From: Paracoccaceae bacterium
GTDB lineage: Bacteria; Pseudomonadota; Alphaproteobacteria; Rhodobacterales; Rhodobacteraceae
Reading direction: 5' to 3'
Assembly: GCA_015485375.1 (NCBI GenBank)
Contig: WFTU01000166.1
Coordinates: 1 to 5,713 of the forward strand
DNA: 5,713 nt
In this document: positions 5,683 to 5,713 of the stretch, piece after piece
Layout: each line of letters opens with the position of its first letter
Numbering within the stretch: position 1 is the first letter of the stretch
The notes under the pieces: model-generated
Told to the model about the DNA's origin: nothing
Databases searched by the model: none
The model's input: only the letters and a program-made list of their open reading frames with translations
Translations under genes and position numbers: made by a program

Positions 5683-5713
5683 TTATTCCCCGCTGTGAAA
5701 GTAGCCATATATG
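5683..5713 (-). CDS. uvrC: Probable UvrC C-terminus (excinuclease ABC subunit C), last nine codons
   Basis: Read on the minus strand from the right edge, the frame ending in TAA 5685-5683 gives IYGYFHSGE-stop. UvrC proteins of Rhodobacterales end in a helix-hairpin-helix tail finishing with IYD-x-FH-x-x-G or similar, and uvrC is a common upstream neighbour of pgsA in bacteria. UvrC makes the dual incisions of nucleotide excision repair with UvrA and UvrB. Only nine residues are visible, so the call rests on this short tail and on gene order. The 36 nt to pgsA hold a 4-bp stem CCTG-AAAAA-CAGG (5670-5658) without a T-run, so read-through into pgsA is likely. Confidence 0.65.
   Translation of the reverse strand, partial: IYGYFHSGE

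Noticed and set aside
1..5713. CRISPR array, tRNA/rRNA, IS ends, phage or defence genes
   Set aside because: No regularly spaced direct repeats, no cloverleaf-like sequence, no transposase or terminal inverted repeats seen; the window is filled by housekeeping genes.

Overview
The window looks like an ordinary core-genome segment of an alphaproteobacterium, most likely Rhodobacterales (Roseobacter/Rhodobacter group). The evidence is a GC-rich, tightly packed sequence with C/G-ending codons, the close resemblance of the UbiA, RsmE and PgsA N-termini to those of that order, and the gene set uvrC-pgsA-moaD-moaE next to an OmpA-domain gene with a small coiled-coil gene. That order is recalled from knowledge of Rhodobacterales genomes and was not searched. 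There are eight genes: six complete, plus a partial gene running off each edge.

Left block (1-884, minus strand): rsmE (16S rRNA m3U1498 methyltransferase) is followed, through a 4-nt ATGA overlap, by the N-terminal 52 codons of a GNAT-type acetyltransferase that leaves the window. Middle block (897-4262, plus strand): ubiA (4-hydroxybenzoate polyprenyltransferase, ubiquinone pathway) diverges from rsmE with only 12 nt between the start codons. It is followed after 74 nt by a 660-residue envelope protein made of an N-terminal membrane segment, three tandem repeats of about 122-126 residues and a C-terminal OmpA peptidoglycan-binding domain. A 114-residue single-pass membrane coiled-coil protein comes next and overlaps it by 14 nt.

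Right block (4253-5713, minus strand): the last nine codons of what is probably uvrC, then pgsA (phosphatidylglycerophosphate synthase), moaD and moaE (the two subunits of molybdopterin synthase). pgsA-moaD-moaE are joined stop-to-start and should be one transcript. The plus-strand block and this operon converge and overlap tail-to-tail by 10 nt, so no free intergenic space remains for a conventional terminator.

No gene-free stretch exceeds about 75 nt. I see no tRNA, rRNA, CRISPR array, insertion sequence, phage gene or defence system. The points most worth a second look are the repeat architecture of the OmpA-domain protein and its coupled small partner, and several compact translation-signal arrangements: a palindrome that may serve as Shine-Dalgarno for two divergent genes, and catalytic Gly-Gly codons that may double as a Shine-Dalgarno. 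I do not find convincing evidence for a wholly new system.
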